Source: Alphaproteobacteria bacterium
GTDB taxonomy: Bacteria; Pseudomonadota; Alphaproteobacteria; Rickettsiales; SXRF01
Direction of reading: 5' to 3'
Length of the DNA: 64,000 nucleotides
Assembly: GCA_025360605.1 (NCBI GenBank)
Contig: JANYBV010000031.1
Coordinates: 67,063-131,062, forward strand
Part shown: piece after piece, positions 1 to 10,742 of the stretch
How the letters are laid out: each line of letters opens with the position of its first letter
Numbering within the stretch: position 1 is the first letter of the stretch
Notes under the pieces: generated by a model
Databases searched by the model: none
What the model saw: only the letters and a program-made list of their open reading frames with translations
Told to the model about the DNA's origin: nothing
Position numbers and translations under genes: made by a program

Positions 1-186
1 TAAATTTGAAACAAATATTAAATACTTAAGCATTATTTTCCAGCCTGTTACTTTGTCCGGTGGTTTTTATCCGGTACTATTTTGCGGTAGAGCAAATTAA
101 ATGTCGCAGCGTCTACCCCACCTGTACTTATGCACAGGGTACTATAGTAGTATGCCATTTTCGGACAGTTTTCTCAAATGAATTAT

Positions 187-1380
187 CTAGGGAGTGGCAC
201 CGGCGAAAGTGGGTTTGTCGCGGCCCATCACCCTATCAAGCCATTGTAATAAATCAGTTGATTTGGGCATAGGGACAAACTGGTGGCTATCGGCATTCAT
301 TTCGCAGATGCGGCGGTTGGTATCAATCACCCAGCCGCGGACGTGCAGGCCGGCGTGCGGATCATTCAATGTCTCCGCCACCACGGGAATTGCCTTGATT
401 TTTTCCAGACGCTGACGGACAAGATCCTCGGTCAAAGCCAGTTTTTCTGCCTGTGAATGCCCCTTAAACAGATCGTTGTCGGTATGCCCCATCACCACGA
501 TATCTTTCACGCCCTTAGCTTTGATGGCGAATTCCAGTGCGGCCTGCTTGCCGTCGGACACGGGGGCGCTAGGGGTTAAATGGTCACGGTAAATCAATGC
601 TTTACCGTAAGGTATGTCGAAATCGATAGCGGGGTTGATGCGCGAATCAAGGTCACTCACCAGCAGCATTTCCGGCGCATGGACATAAGGGTTGGCGCAT
701 TCGTCATTGCAGTGGCGTTTGAAGGAACGCACCGCAGCGATGGTGTCGATAGGGGCGTGTTCATCAGTGGCGGTTGTGGGCGCAACGATTTTCATCGGGC
801 TGAACTGGCCGGTTTCCTGATCCATCTCGCGCAGGTCGCGGGTGACGGTGTCGATCACCCAGCCATGCAGGTCAAGTTTTCCGGCTTCCACCGCCTCGCG
901 CACCACCGGATACGTCATCAGGTGGCGGATACTTTCGCGCACTGACTCATCTTCCAGCGAGGTGATGTGGCTGGGGTTGGTGGTATCGGCTACGATTTTA
1001 TCGCGGGAGGGATGGATGGATTCCAGATGTTTATGCACCGCAGGCAGTTTTTCGTCGCCGTGGCACAGGCAGGCCTCAAGCCCGCCGCAGCGCGTATGTC
1101 CCATGATGGCGATGTGCTTGATGCCTTTGACATTGATCGCGTAATCGAGGGTGGAGTTCAGGTCGCTGTTCCCGTTATTATTCGGCGGCACGAGTGCAGC
1201 GATGGTACGGTAAATGAGCGCGTTGCCGTCCGGAATACCGATATCGTTCTTTGGGTTAAGGCGGGCATCGATGCAACCGACAAGGAGTGTGTCGGGATGG
1301 TTCTCGGGCAGGGTTGGGCGCGGGGAAAGCCATGCGGCAATCTGGTGGCGCACGATACGTTGCATGGTTTCAGTCAGCAT
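187..1380 (-). CDS. Tandem beta-carbonic anhydrase-like protein, second domain degenerate
   Basis: The 397-residue protein is two beta-carbonic anhydrase-like domains in a row. The first has the usual zinc-site signature: C36-x-D38-x-R40, then H95-x-x-C98 in the context GHTRCGG, as in enzymes that interconvert CO2 and bicarbonate. The second (about residues 235-380) aligns with it (SDLDSRINP, then VVMGHTDND), but the two cysteine positions are D243 and N302, while D245, R247 and H299 remain. It therefore should not bind zinc in the standard way. Normal beta-CAs are about 200-230 residues, so this is a full duplication. No signal peptide is evident, so it is probably cytoplasmic. The gene stands alone. 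Family assignment is firm; activity of the first domain is inferred from its motif. Confidence 0.85.
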   Translation of the reverse strand: MLTETMQRIVRHQIAAWLSPRPTLPENHPDTLLVGCIDARLNPKNDIGIPDGNALIYRTIAALVPPNNNGNSDLNSTLDYAINVKGIKHIAIMGHTRCGGLEACLCHGDEKLPAVHKHLESIHPSRDKIVADTTNPSHITSLEDESVRESIRHLMTYPVVREAVEAGKLDLHGWVIDTVTRDLREMDQETGQFSPMKIVAPTTATDEHAPIDTIAAVRSFKRHCNDECANPYVHAPEMLLVSDLDSRINPAIDFDIPYGKALIYRDHLTPSAPVSDGKQAALEFAIKAKGVKDIVVMGHTDNDLFKGHSQAEKLALTEDLVRQRLEKIKAIPVVAETLNDPHAGLHVRGWVIDTNRRICEMNADSHQFVPMPKSTDLLQWLDRVMGRDKPTFAGATP

Positions 1381-1502
1381 GAATCCGAAGCGTCTTTCTT
1401 GTAATATCCGGTTGATGTGTCGTTAACTATTATATGGGGTGGGGTGCCGGAATCAATAGTTTATTTGAGGGGTCGGGCATTCTGCGGAGTATGAAGATAA
1501 TA

Positions 1503-2123
1503 TTATGATTGTAGTATTGGAGTAAGAGTTTTTATTATTTCATGAGCTATTTGTCGTACAGAAGCATAGTGCACGTTTGGGACAAATGATTTTCCATTAA
1601 CCGCTGATATCTGCCAACCCATATTTTCTCCTTGGCTTAGTTTTGAGTAGTATGCAGGAATTATCTTGTCTAAATGAGCACCACCGTCCTTGTCACGCAT
1701 CATACATATTAAATTCTTACGTGATAATTCGCGATGTTCATTGCCTCTGATGAATATGACAGTCTCATTCCACCAACGACTAAAAGATAATTCTTGCCAG
1801 CCTAACGGGGCCTCATCGAGAGCAGGAATATATTTGCCACCTTCTGATGATAGTAACATTTGGCATAGTCGAGCTTCAGAAAGTAAGTTAGTAGGTCTGT
1901 AAGGATGCCTCCGAGAAAAGAATTTTAGTTTATTTAAAATTCCAATCTGTGTGAGTAAGGAAACAATATTTCTATTATCATCATGTACTAAAATGTGAAT
2001 GTGAGGCGTCAATCTTTTAGCTTCGGCTTCATCACCATTATCATAAAGTGAGCAGGTTTTTTTTATAAAAAGAACCTGCTCTTTTAAAAGGTTAAGCAAT
2101 TCTTCAGGGGAGCGTTTTGCCAC
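1503..2123 (-). CDS. Hypothetical protein, AT-rich, directly downstream of thiC
   Basis: A 206-residue protein I do not recognise. The GTG start at 2123 lies 3 nt after the thiC stop codon, with a GGTGGGG stretch inside the end of thiC as a possible ribosome binding site, so it probably shares the thiC transcript. The N-terminal half is helical and charged. The C-terminal half contains RDKDGGAHLD (about residue 140), the most motif-like segment. There is no signal peptide or membrane segment. The gene is visibly richer in A+T than thiC and its other neighbours, which suggests later acquisition. No function is proposed. Confidence 0.7.
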   Translation of the reverse strand: MAKRSPEELLNLLKEQVLFIKKTCSLYDNGDEAEAKRLTPHIHILVHDDNRNIVSLLTQIGILNKLKFFSRRHPYRPTNLLSEARLCQMLLSSEGGKYIPALDEAPLGWQELSFSRWWNETVIFIRGNEHRELSRKNLICMMRDKDGGAHLDKIIPAYYSKLSQGENMGWQISAVNGKSFVPNVHYASVRQIAHEIIKTLTPILQS

Positions 2124-2126
2124 TAC

Positions 2127-4088
<1,962 letters not shown>

Positions 4089-4224
4089 TTAGACAATGTT
4101 TAATGTCGCTGGCCTTGCCCATTCCCCGTGAAAGTGGCTTATGAAAGTTTTGTGAAGGGAATATGAAGGCGAAATAAACAAATAAAAACAGATATTTATT
4201 GTTTTGTTGCATTTGATCCAGGGG

Positions 4225-4253
4225 TTTACGGGGGAAGGGTTTTTTGCTATAAT
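4225..4253 (+). promoter_or_regulatory. Sigma70-like promoter for the small gene at 4379
   Basis: A TTTACG -35-like hexamer (4225-4230) and a perfect TATAAT -10 (4248-4253) are separated by 17 bp. Transcription would start near 4260 and give a leader of about 120 nt before the ATG at 4379. The region back to the thiC start (4017-4224) holds no gene that I can support. Confidence 0.5.
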
Positions 4254-4290
4254 CAGAGCTGTTCTAAATTGTTGCGTGACGTACGCCATG

Positions 4291-4365
4291 CTTCCTTATG
4301 TTTATGAGGAAGGACAATTTACGGACATGGTCTGTTTTAAGCCCTCATCCGACAAGATGATGGGC
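4291..4365 (+). promoter_or_regulatory. Structured 5' leader with two hairpins
   Basis: Hairpin 1 pairs 4291-4299 with 4304-4312: a 9-bp stem including one G-U pair, with a GTTT loop. Hairpin 2 pairs GCCCTCATC (4341-4349) with GATGA and GGGC (4356-4365), one T bulged, loop CGACAA. Hairpin 2 ends 3 nt before the GGGAG ribosome binding site of the gene starting at 4379. Neither hairpin is followed by a T-run, so they are not ordinary terminators. A role in translation control is inference. Confidence 0.45.
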
Positions 4366-4378
4366 TGTGGGAGATGTC

Positions 4379-4696
4379 ATGGACATCGGTTCACGGTTCG
4401 AAATGCTGGAAGATCTTCTGCCTCAGTTCACCACGCTCAGCGCGGTTCGCAAGTCGCTGGACACCGACGGCAAAATCGTCGCGATCGTCCGGTTCGGAGG
4501 TTTTAGCTGCCGCGCCTTTTTCTCGTGGGAAGCCACGATGGAACTGGCCTGTAGCGTCTCGACCATCCGGCCCTGCGACTACAAGGTGCTGATGCCGGAT
4601 CGTGTTCAAGAGGTCTGCCGCAAGGGAGGCCTCGACGACATGATGGAAGCCCACGGAGACATCGCATGCGCGGTGTTCTTCCTGAAGCTCGGATGA
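4379..4696 (+). CDS. Hypothetical small protein (105 aa)
   Basis: An unrecognised soluble protein. ATG 4379 is chosen over the in-frame GTG at 4367 because GGGAG (4368-4372) sits 6 nt upstream of it. The protein contains four cysteines and no signal peptide or membrane segment. The gene is GC-rich like the core genes. It has its own candidate promoter, a hairpin-rich leader and a strong terminator, so it looks like a single-gene transcription unit, and that complete unit is the main reason to believe it is real. No function can be given. Confidence 0.6.
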   Translation: MDIGSRFEMLEDLLPQFTTLSAVRKSLDTDGKIVAIVRFGGFSCRAFFSWEATMELACSVSTIRPCDYKVLMPDRVQEVCRKGGLDDMMEAHGDIACAVFFLKLG

Positions 4697-4733
4697 TCTG
4701 AGCCAACACGTTCAACCCGCTCTTAAGTGAGCG

Positions 4734-4777
4734 ACAAAACCCCGTACTCCCCAAAGGATGCGGGGTTTTGTTTATCT
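4734..4777 (+). terminator. Rho-independent terminator
   Basis: A perfect 11-bp stem pairs ACAAAACCCCG (4734-4744) with CGGGGTTTTGT (4761-4771). The 16-nt loop is followed by TTTATCT. It ends the small gene at 4379-4696 and insulates nadD downstream. Confidence 0.85.
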
Positions 4778-4874
4778 GGATACGAATAATCCCTTATTGA
4801 TACGATAACTTTTACTCCTTAGGGTTGCAGCCCACGCTAATAACCTATAAAAAGAAGCGAAATTGTTACGAGTG

Positions 4875-5501
4875 ATGAAACCGATACATACGAAAAACCG
4901 CACGATTGGGCTGCTTGGGGGATCGTTTAATCCCGCGCATGGCGGTCACCTCCACATCACGCTCCACGGGCTGAAGTCACTGGGGCTGGATGAGGTATGG
5001 TGGCTGGTGAGTCCGCGTAACCCGCTCAAATCCAAAGAAAGCCTTGCGTCGTACGAGCAGCGCCTGCAATCGGCAAAAGTGGTGGCGAAGCCTTACCGCC
5101 GTATACGCGTTATGGACATCGAGAAACGCTATAACACCCGATATAGTTATGAAACCATCCGTTTGCTCCAAAACCGCTACCGCGGAACGCGCTTTGTATG
5201 GCTGATCGGGGCGGATAATCTTGCCCAGTTTCACCGCTGGCGCCGTTGGCAGCAACTGCTGGGCAGTATCCCCATCGTTATTTTTGACCGCACGCCCTAT
5301 TCGCACACGTCTTTGCGTAGTAAAGCGATGATCCGTGCGCGTAAATTCTTATTGAAAAATAATCAGATAGATGGGTTTGGCCATGCACCCAGCATTGTCT
5401 TCGTCCATCTCAAGCGCGACCCACTTTCTTCCACCGCAATACGAAAAAAGCTTGGAGAAAAGGCGTTCTTGAGGCATAATGAGGGTGCGGTTGAAGCTTA
5501 A
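4875..5501 (+). CDS. nadD: Nicotinate-nucleotide adenylyltransferase NadD
   Basis: NadD transfers AMP from ATP to nicotinate mononucleotide in NAD synthesis. The nucleotidyltransferase signature GGSFNPAHGGH lies near the N-terminus, and the C-terminal SSTAIR block, which contacts ATP in this family, is present. I take ATG 4875 (MKPIHTKN), which puts the signature at the usual distance from the start; GTG 4872 and TTG 4863 are also in frame. The length of about 208 residues is normal. The stop codon is 26 nt before the proposed start of rsfS, so the two genes probably form the familiar nadD-rsfS operon. Confidence 0.93.
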   Translation: MKPIHTKNRTIGLLGGSFNPAHGGHLHITLHGLKSLGLDEVWWLVSPRNPLKSKESLASYEQRLQSAKVVAKPYRRIRVMDIEKRYNTRYSYETIRLLQNRYRGTRFVWLIGADNLAQFHRWRRWQQLLGSIPIVIFDRTPYSHTSLRSKAMIRARKFLLKNNQIDGFGHAPSIVFVHLKRDPLSSTAIRKKLGEKAFLRHNEGAVEA

Positions 5502-5527
5502 CATGCCGCCCGAAAGGAGAAACGACC

Positions 5528-5902
5528 ATACATACAAAAACGTCGCGTCCGAAGCCATCGCTCACTCAACTCGAACAAATCATCCTCAAATCCCTCGACA
5601 CTCATAAAGCCGAAGACATAGTGTCTATCAATCTTGAAGGTAAATCCGATTTTGCCGATCGCATGATTATTGCGAACGGTAATTCGCTGCGCCATGTCGG
5701 TTCTTTGGCTGATTACGTGGTCGATGTCCTGAAAAATGCAGGATACGAGTCCGTAAAGGTAGAAGGAAAAGAAGGATGTGAATGGGTTCTAGTAGATGCC
5801 GGTAATATCATTATCCATCTATTCAAACCGGAAGTTCGCAGTTATTACAACCTTGAAAAAATGTGGTCTGTCTCGCTTCCGCACGCGGAAGTGGCCTACT
5901 AG
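5528..5902 (+). CDS. rsfS: Ribosome silencing factor RsfS, apparent ATA start
   Basis: RsfS (Iojap family) binds ribosomal protein uL14 and blocks subunit joining in starvation. The conserved core runs through KAEDIVSINL, GKSDFADRMIIANG, HVGSLADYV and EGCEWVLVDAGNIIIHLF. The only standard start is GTG 5621, which would remove the conserved first helix and the AEDI part of the core. The reading frame stays open upstream to a TGA at 5492 and has no ATG, GTG or TTG there. AAGGAG (5514-5519) lies 8 nt before ATA 5528, which would give 124 residues, about the family length. A true AUA start, or a single-base error for ATG, fits best. Confidence 0.85.
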   Translation: MHTKTSRPKPSLTQLEQIILKSLDTHKAEDIVSINLEGKSDFADRMIIANGNSLRHVGSLADYVVDVLKNAGYESVKVEGKEGCEWVLVDAGNIIIHLFKPEVRSYYNLEKMWSVSLPHAEVAY

Positions 5903-5972
5903 TTTTTTGTAAGGTCGAAGCGAAGCAGTTACCAGCAAACAGCTGGCACACGGTTGCTTTGCATCTATTAAT

Positions 5973-5998
5973 CAGCCCTTTTCTATGAGGCTGTTTTT
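5973..5998 (+). terminator. Possible weak terminator after nadD-rsfS
   Basis: CAGCC (5973-5977) pairs with GGCTG (5989-5993), followed by a run of five T. The stem is only 5 bp. Apart from this, the 310-bp stretch between rsfS and acpP (5903-6212) shows no gene that I can support; it should carry the acpP promoter. Confidence 0.35.
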
Positions 5999-6212
5999 AA
6001 TCCCCAATCCCCACATTTGTTTCTTACGTTCGTATTTTTCTGGCCAAACACTCATTACTGTACTATATGCAGTTTTTGACGGTAACGGTTGGTTTGACTT
6101 GGGCAGATATTCTGACTTGACGTTTTGGCTTGAGTCTTTATTGTCTCCCCACTTTGAACAGTCCTACTTCAATTGACTGTGTACTTGCTTAAACTATTTA
6201 AGGATAAACATC

Positions 6213-6455
6213 ATGAGTGATATTGCTGAACGCGTGAAGAAAATCGTGGTTGAACACCTCGGTGTAGATGAAGCTAAGGCGGTTGCAGAAGCCAGTTTCA
6301 TCGATGATCTGGGTGCTGATAGCCTGGACACCGTTGAGCTCGTTATGGCGTTCGAAGAAGAATTCAATATCGAAATTCCTGACGATGCCGCAGAAAAAAT
6401 TCTCACACTTCAGGATGCGATCAATTACATCCAGCAGCACGCAAAAGCTGCCTAA
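6213..6455 (+). CDS. acpP: Acyl carrier protein
   Basis: An 80-residue acidic four-helix protein that carries acyl chains on 4'-phosphopantetheine during fatty-acid synthesis. The attachment serine is S37 in the invariant [10 protein letters not shown] motif. AAGGA (6200-6204) lies 8 nt before the ATG. It is followed after 32 bp by fabF, the usual acpP-fabF pairing. Confidence 0.97.
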   Translation: MSDIAERVKKIVVEHLGVDEAKAVAEASFIDDLGADSLDTVELVMAFEEEFNIEIPDDAAEKILTLQDAINYIQQHAKAA

Positions 6456-6487
6456 GATAATCGTTTAATTCGAGCGATATTTTCCCT

Positions 6488-7747
6488 ATGAGACGTGTTG
6501 TCATTACTGGTCTTGGTCTGATTACGCCGCTTGGTTGCGGCGTAAAGCAGACGTGGGATAATATCCTCGCGTCGCGCTCCGGTATTTCCGCGACGACCCT
6601 GTGTGATGTGTCCGATCTGCCTGCCCGTATTGCCGGAGAGGTGAAACGCGGAACAGGCGAAGGCGAATTCAATCCCGACAATTATATTGAGCCCAAAGAA
6701 CAGAAAAAGATGGATGACTTTATCCATTTTGCAATGGGTGCTGCCACGCAGGCAGTGGAAGATGCGGGTTGGAAGCCTACTGATGAAGAATCGATGTTGC
6801 GCACCGGCGTAATGATTGGTTCGGGCATTGGCGGCTTGCGCGTGATCGAGGAAACGGTGCTCATTATGAAAGAGCGCGGCCCGAAACGTGTCAGCCCGTT
6901 CTTTATTCCTTCTGCCCTTTCCAACCTCGCTTCGGGGCAGGTGTCTATCAAATATGGTTTCAAAGGCCCCAACCACTCGGTGGTGACGGCATGCTCTACC
7001 GGCGCGCACGCGATTGGCGATGCCTCGCGCATCATTCAGTTTGATGATGCCGATGTGATGATTGCCGGTGGTACGGAGGCCACCATCTGCCGTATCGGCC
7101 TTGCCGGCTTTGCGGCGGCACGCGCCCTTTCCACCGGTTATAACGACAGGCCGCAGGAAGCCTCCCGCCCATGGGATAAAGGCCGCGATGGTTTCGTGAT
7201 GGGTGAGGGTGCAGGTATTGTGGTACTCGAAGAATATGAACACGCCAAGAAGCGTGGCGCTAAAATTTACGCGGAAGTGGTTGGCTACGGAATGTCCGGT
7301 GATGCCTACCATATCACCGCTCCGGCTCCCGAGCATGACGGTGCGTTCCGTGCGATGAAAGCGGCACTGGCGCGCGCGCAGGTGAATCCGTCCGATATTA
7401 ACTATATCAATGCGCATGGCACCTCGACCCCGATGGGCGATGAGCTGGAACTCAAAGCAGTAAAAAACCTGTTCGGTGACGCGGTGTACAAACTGTCCAT
7501 GTCCTCTACCAAATCGGCGATCGGCCATTTGCTCGGTGCCGCCGGTGCGGTGGAAGCGATTTTCTCGGCGCTGGCTATCGTGAATAACGTGGCTCCGCCG
7601 ACACTCAACCTGCAGGATCCTTCCGACGGTTGTGGGGATGTTGACCTTGTGCCACTGGTGGCAAAAGAGCGCAAAATTGACATGGCGCTTTCGAATTCCT
7701 TCGGATTTGGCGGCACTAACGCTTCACTTGTTCTGAAGCGGGTCTGA
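6488..7747 (+). CDS. fabF: 3-oxoacyl-ACP synthase II FabF
   Basis: This condensing enzyme elongates acyl-ACP with malonyl-ACP. The Cys-His-His triad is visible: C169 in VVTACSTGAH, H310 in NAHGTSTPMGD and H347 in IGHLLGAAGA. The glycine-rich C-terminal SFGFGGTNASL is intact. At 419 residues it is full length. The TGA stop overlaps the ATG of mltG by 1 nt, so the two are translationally coupled, forming an acpP-fabF-mltG operon. Confidence 0.97.
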   Translation: MRRVVITGLGLITPLGCGVKQTWDNILASRSGISATTLCDVSDLPARIAGEVKRGTGEGEFNPDNYIEPKEQKKMDDFIHFAMGAATQAVEDAGWKPTDEESMLRTGVMIGSGIGGLRVIEETVLIMKERGPKRVSPFFIPSALSNLASGQVSIKYGFKGPNHSVVTACSTGAHAIGDASRIIQFDDADVMIAGGTEATICRIGLAGFAAARALSTGYNDRPQEASRPWDKGRDGFVMGEGAGIVVLEEYEHAKKRGAKIYAEVVGYGMSGDAYHITAPAPEHDGAFRAMKAALARAQVNPSDINYINAHGTSTPMGDELELKAVKNLFGDAVYKLSMSSTKSAIGHLLGAAGAVEAIFSALAIVNNVAPPTLNLQDPSDGCGDVDLVPLVAKERKIDMALSNSFGFGGTNASLVLKRV

Positions 7748-8724
7748 TGCGCGGGTTTTTCCGCTTTTTACTTTTCCTCACTTCGATTGGCCTTGTGAGC
7801 GCTGTGTGCGTGGCGATCTACGCGTTCGACTATTATAGCGGCGAAGGCCCGCTTACCCAGCCAAAAACCATTCTGTTTGCCCATGGTAAAGGGTTTCAGG
7901 CGATGAGTGATGAGCTGGCGGAGCAGGGGGTGATTGATAAGCCGCTGCTGTTCAAGGCGATGGCCGTGGCACTGGGCGAAGCCCGCCAGTTCAAGGCCGG
8001 TGAATATCATTTCACCGAGAAAATGACTCCCAAATCGATTGTCGTGATGATTGCCAACGGCCGTGTGGTGCAGCATAAAATCACCATTCCCGAAGGCCTG
8101 ACGATCCGCGAAATCAGCAAACTATTGCAATCTGAACCTGCACTCGAAGGCGATATTCCTTCGGGTTTGGCCGATGGCAGCCTGTTGCCGGAAACCTACC
8201 AGTTTACGTATGGGTTCAAACGCGCTGACCTGATTGCCGAAATGCAAAAGTCGATACAAACCACGCTCACCAACCTGTGGCCGAAGCGCCAGTCGAACCT
8301 GCCGTTTGATACACCGCAAAAAGCCTTGATCCTTGCTTCCGTGGTGGAAAAGGAAACCGGACTGACCAACGAGCGCGCGCATGTGGCTTCGGTGTTTGTC
8401 AACCGCCTGCGCAAGGGCATGAAACTGCAATCTGATCCAACGGTTGTTTACGGCATGGAACAGGCGATGGGCGCACCGCTGGGTCGTTCCCTCACGTCCG
8501 CCGATTTACATACGGAAACGCCTTACAATACCTATACGATTGACGGCTTGCCGCCCGCGCCGATCTGCAACCCAGGCAAGGCCTCGATTGAAGCGGTGCT
8601 GAATCCTTCGGATACGGAGGATTTATATTTCGTCGCGACGGGGCATGGAGGGCATAATTTTGCCTCTACGCTTGAGCAGCATAACCGTAACGTTGCGATT
8701 TACCGCGAGCGGATGGCTAAGTAG
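7747..8724 (+). CDS. mltG: Endolytic murein transglycosylase MltG
   Basis: MltG (YceG family) cuts nascent glycan strands at the inner membrane and sets their length. One N-terminal transmembrane helix (about residues 5-27) is followed by a LysM-like region and the catalytic domain. The catalytic glutamate is E201 in [11 protein letters not shown], and the QSDPTVVYG and PYNTY...LPP blocks are present. At 325 residues it is normal length. Coupled to fabF by a 1-nt overlap; its 3' end overlaps the convergent folD by 8 bp. Confidence 0.95.
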   Translation: MRGFFRFLLFLTSIGLVSAVCVAIYAFDYYSGEGPLTQPKTILFAHGKGFQAMSDELAEQGVIDKPLLFKAMAVALGEARQFKAGEYHFTEKMTPKSIVVMIANGRVVQHKITIPEGLTIREISKLLQSEPALEGDIPSGLADGSLLPETYQFTYGFKRADLIAEMQKSIQTTLTNLWPKRQSNLPFDTPQKALILASVVEKETGLTNERAHVASVFVNRLRKGMKLQSDPTVVYGMEQAMGAPLGRSLTSADLHTETPYNTYTIDGLPPAPICNPGKASIEAVLNPSDTEDLYFVATGHGGHNFASTLEQHNRNVAIYRERMAK

Positions 8725-9601
8725 CGCTGGCTGCCTGAAGGGTATTTTCCAGCAGACAGGCGATGGTCATGGGGCCGACCCCGCCTGGAACAGGGGTGAT
8801 GGCGGCAGCGGTGGTAAGGCAATCATGAAAATCGACGTCACCGACCAGTTTCATTTTTCCGTCCGGCTGGCCGATACGGTTGATGCCGACATCGATCACT
8901 ACCGCGCCTTTTTTCAGCCAGTGGTGTTTGACCAGTTCCGCCTGCCCGACGGCAGCAATCACGATGTCTCCCATACTCACCAACGCTTCGATATCTTTGG
9001 TTTTGGAGTGGACGATAGTGACCGTGCAATCTTCTTTCAGCAACAGCTGGGCAATCGGTTTGCCGACGATGTTGGAGCGGCCGATAATAACCGCATGCAA
9101 ACCGGAGAGCGGTTTGTTGCTTGGATTTTTTTTGCCGAAATAATCCTTCAGCAGCATCATGCACCCCAGCGGCGTGCAGGGCACTAAAGTAGGAGTTCCC
9201 GTCGCCAGCCTTCCGGCGTTGACGGTGTGGAACCCGTCCACATCCTTGTTCGGATTGATGGAGTTGATGATCAGGTTTTCATGCAAATGTTTGGGTAACG
9301 GAAGCTGGACGAGGATGCCGTGTACCTTCGGGTCGTTATTCAGCTCTTCCACTTTGGCGAGTAATTCGGCCTCGGTGGTGGTCTCGGGCATGCGGAATTC
9401 AAACGACTGCATGCCGACTTCTACGGTCTGTTTGGCTTTGTTTTTTACATATACTTCGCTGGCCGGATTATTGCCCACCAGCACCACGGCCAGTCCGGGG
9501 GTGATGCCTTTGTCGGCTTTCAGCTTTGCAACGCGGGTGGCGATGCTGGCGCGGAGTCGTTCGGCAAAGGCTTTGCCGTCAATCAAGGTGGCGTGGCTCA
9601 T
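8717..9601 (-). CDS. folD: Bifunctional methylene-THF dehydrogenase/cyclohydrolase FolD
   Basis: FolD interconverts methylene-, methenyl- and formyl-tetrahydrofolate. The family motifs are present: [13 protein letters not shown] with the catalytic lysine, QLPLPKH, the Rossmann segment [16 protein letters not shown], and PGGVGPMT near the C-terminus. At 294 residues it is full length. Its ATG overlaps the stop of the upstream ferredoxin reductase gene by 4 nt (ATGA), so the two are co-translated. Confidence 0.96.
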   Translation of the reverse strand: MSHATLIDGKAFAERLRASIATRVAKLKADKGITPGLAVVLVGNNPASEVYVKNKAKQTVEVGMQSFEFRMPETTTEAELLAKVEELNNDPKVHGILVQLPLPKHLHENLIINSINPNKDVDGFHTVNAGRLATGTPTLVPCTPLGCMMLLKDYFGKKNPSNKPLSGLHAVIIGRSNIVGKPIAQLLLKEDCTVTIVHSKTKDIEALVSMGDIVIAAVGQAELVKHHWLKKGAVVIDVGINRIGQPDGKMKLVGDVDFHDCLTTAAAITPVPGGVGPMTIACLLENTLQAASAT

Positions 9602-10632
9602 GCGACGTTACTTTCGGATTTATGGGCGGGAACACCGCTGGTGGTGGAATATTCAAAATGTAGTGCTTCGTTCGGATGGACGAGTTTATAGGCGGCGTGG
9701 GCAGCCTGTGCGGCTTCGGCAAATCCGGCGAGAATCAGTTTCAACTTGTTTTCATAGGTGGCGATATCGCCGATAGCAAAAACGCCCTGCGCCGAGGTTT
9801 CACAGGTGGCAGGGGTGATGGTGATATGGTTATGGTCTAAATTCAGGCCCCACTCGGCAATCGGCCCGAGTTCCATCGACAGCCCGAAGAAAGGTAGCAA
9901 TATGTCGGCTTCGAGGGCGCGTTCCTCGCCTTCCAGTGTGGAGACGATGACGGAGGAAAGCTGGCCTTTGCTGCCTTCAAGGCGGCTGAGCTGGTACGGA
10001 ATCACCAGCTCGATTTTCCCTGCCTTAACCAGTGCATCCAGCCTTGCGGCACTTTCAGGGGCGCAGCGGAATTTAGGGCGGCGGTGGATGACGTAAAGCT
10101 TTTCGGTGAGTTCAGATAATGAAATCGCCCAGTCGACGGCGGAATCACCACCACCGGCGATGACGACTTTTTTGCCACGGAAATCTTCGCGCTTATTCAC
10201 GAGATAGAACACGCTCGTGCCCTCATAGGCTTCAAGGTTGTCTAGCGGCGGACGGTTGGGGCCGAAGGCTCCGCAGCCCGCGGCGATGACGATGGCCTTG
10301 CAGGTGAGGGTGGTGCCTTTGGAGGTAACCAGTTGCCATTCGCCGGACGCTAGGCGTGTCAGGGATTCCACGCGTTGCCCCAGATGGTAGGTAGGGTTGA
10401 ACGGCGCGGCCTGTTCTTTTAATTTCCCAATCAAATCAGCTGCCAGTATGAAAGGGTAGGCCGGAATATCGTAGATCGGCTTTTCAGGGTAAAGCGCAGA
10501 GCATTGCCCGCCGATGATGTCCAGTGCGTCGATGACATGGGCGCGCATCTTCAGCATACCCGCTTCAAACACGGCAAAAAGCCCGACGGGGCCTGCGCCA
10601 ATAATAACGATATCAGTGTGAATAGTCTGCAT
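9598..10632 (-). CDS. Ferredoxin-NADP reductase, thioredoxin-reductase-like type
   Basis: A 344-residue flavoprotein with an FAD-binding GAGPVGLF near the N-terminus and an NADPH-binding [10 protein letters not shown] in the middle. It has no CxxC redox pair in the NADPH domain, which separates it from thioredoxin reductase and points to the homodimeric ferredoxin/flavodoxin-NADP reductases found in alphaproteobacteria and Gram-positives. It would move electrons between NADPH and ferredoxin. It overlaps folD by 4 nt. The electron partner is not visible in the window. Confidence 0.88.
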   Translation of the reverse strand: MQTIHTDIVIIGAGPVGLFAVFEAGMLKMRAHVIDALDIIGGQCSALYPEKPIYDIPAYPFILAADLIGKLKEQAAPFNPTYHLGQRVESLTRLASGEWQLVTSKGTTLTCKAIVIAAGCGAFGPNRPPLDNLEAYEGTSVFYLVNKREDFRGKKVVIAGGGDSAVDWAISLSELTEKLYVIHRRPKFRCAPESAARLDALVKAGKIELVIPYQLSRLEGSKGQLSSVIVSTLEGEERALEADILLPFFGLSMELGPIAEWGLNLDHNHITITPATCETSAQGVFAIGDIATYENKLKLILAGFAEAAQAAHAAYKLVHPNEALHFEYSTTSGVPAHKSESNVA

Positions 10633-10699
10633 AGGCAGCCAGCTTTAGCAAATACCGATCGAAAAGCCAAATACTAATGAAAAAGTAAGGGTTTTTTAT

Positions 10700-10705
10700 T
10701 ATAAT
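10700..10705 (+). promoter_or_regulatory. Candidate -10 box for the thiolase gene
   Basis: A perfect TATAAT sits 38 bp upstream of the thiolase ATG, between the divergent reductase and thiolase genes. No good -35 hexamer is found 16-18 bp upstream, so the promoter may need an activator or be false. Confidence 0.35.
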
Positions 10706-10742
10706 CAGGGGAATTAATGCCCTCCTCACGAAAGGAATTTCC

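Noticed and set aside
5985-6176. 63-codon open frame between rsfS and acpP
   Set aside because: No ribosome binding site, no domain, and it lies in the region expected to hold the acpP promoter.
6452-7528. Long open frame (358 codons) antisense to fabF
   Set aside because: fabF is certain, and the antisense product is His/Arg-rich with no domain, as expected of a codon shadow in GC-biased DNA.
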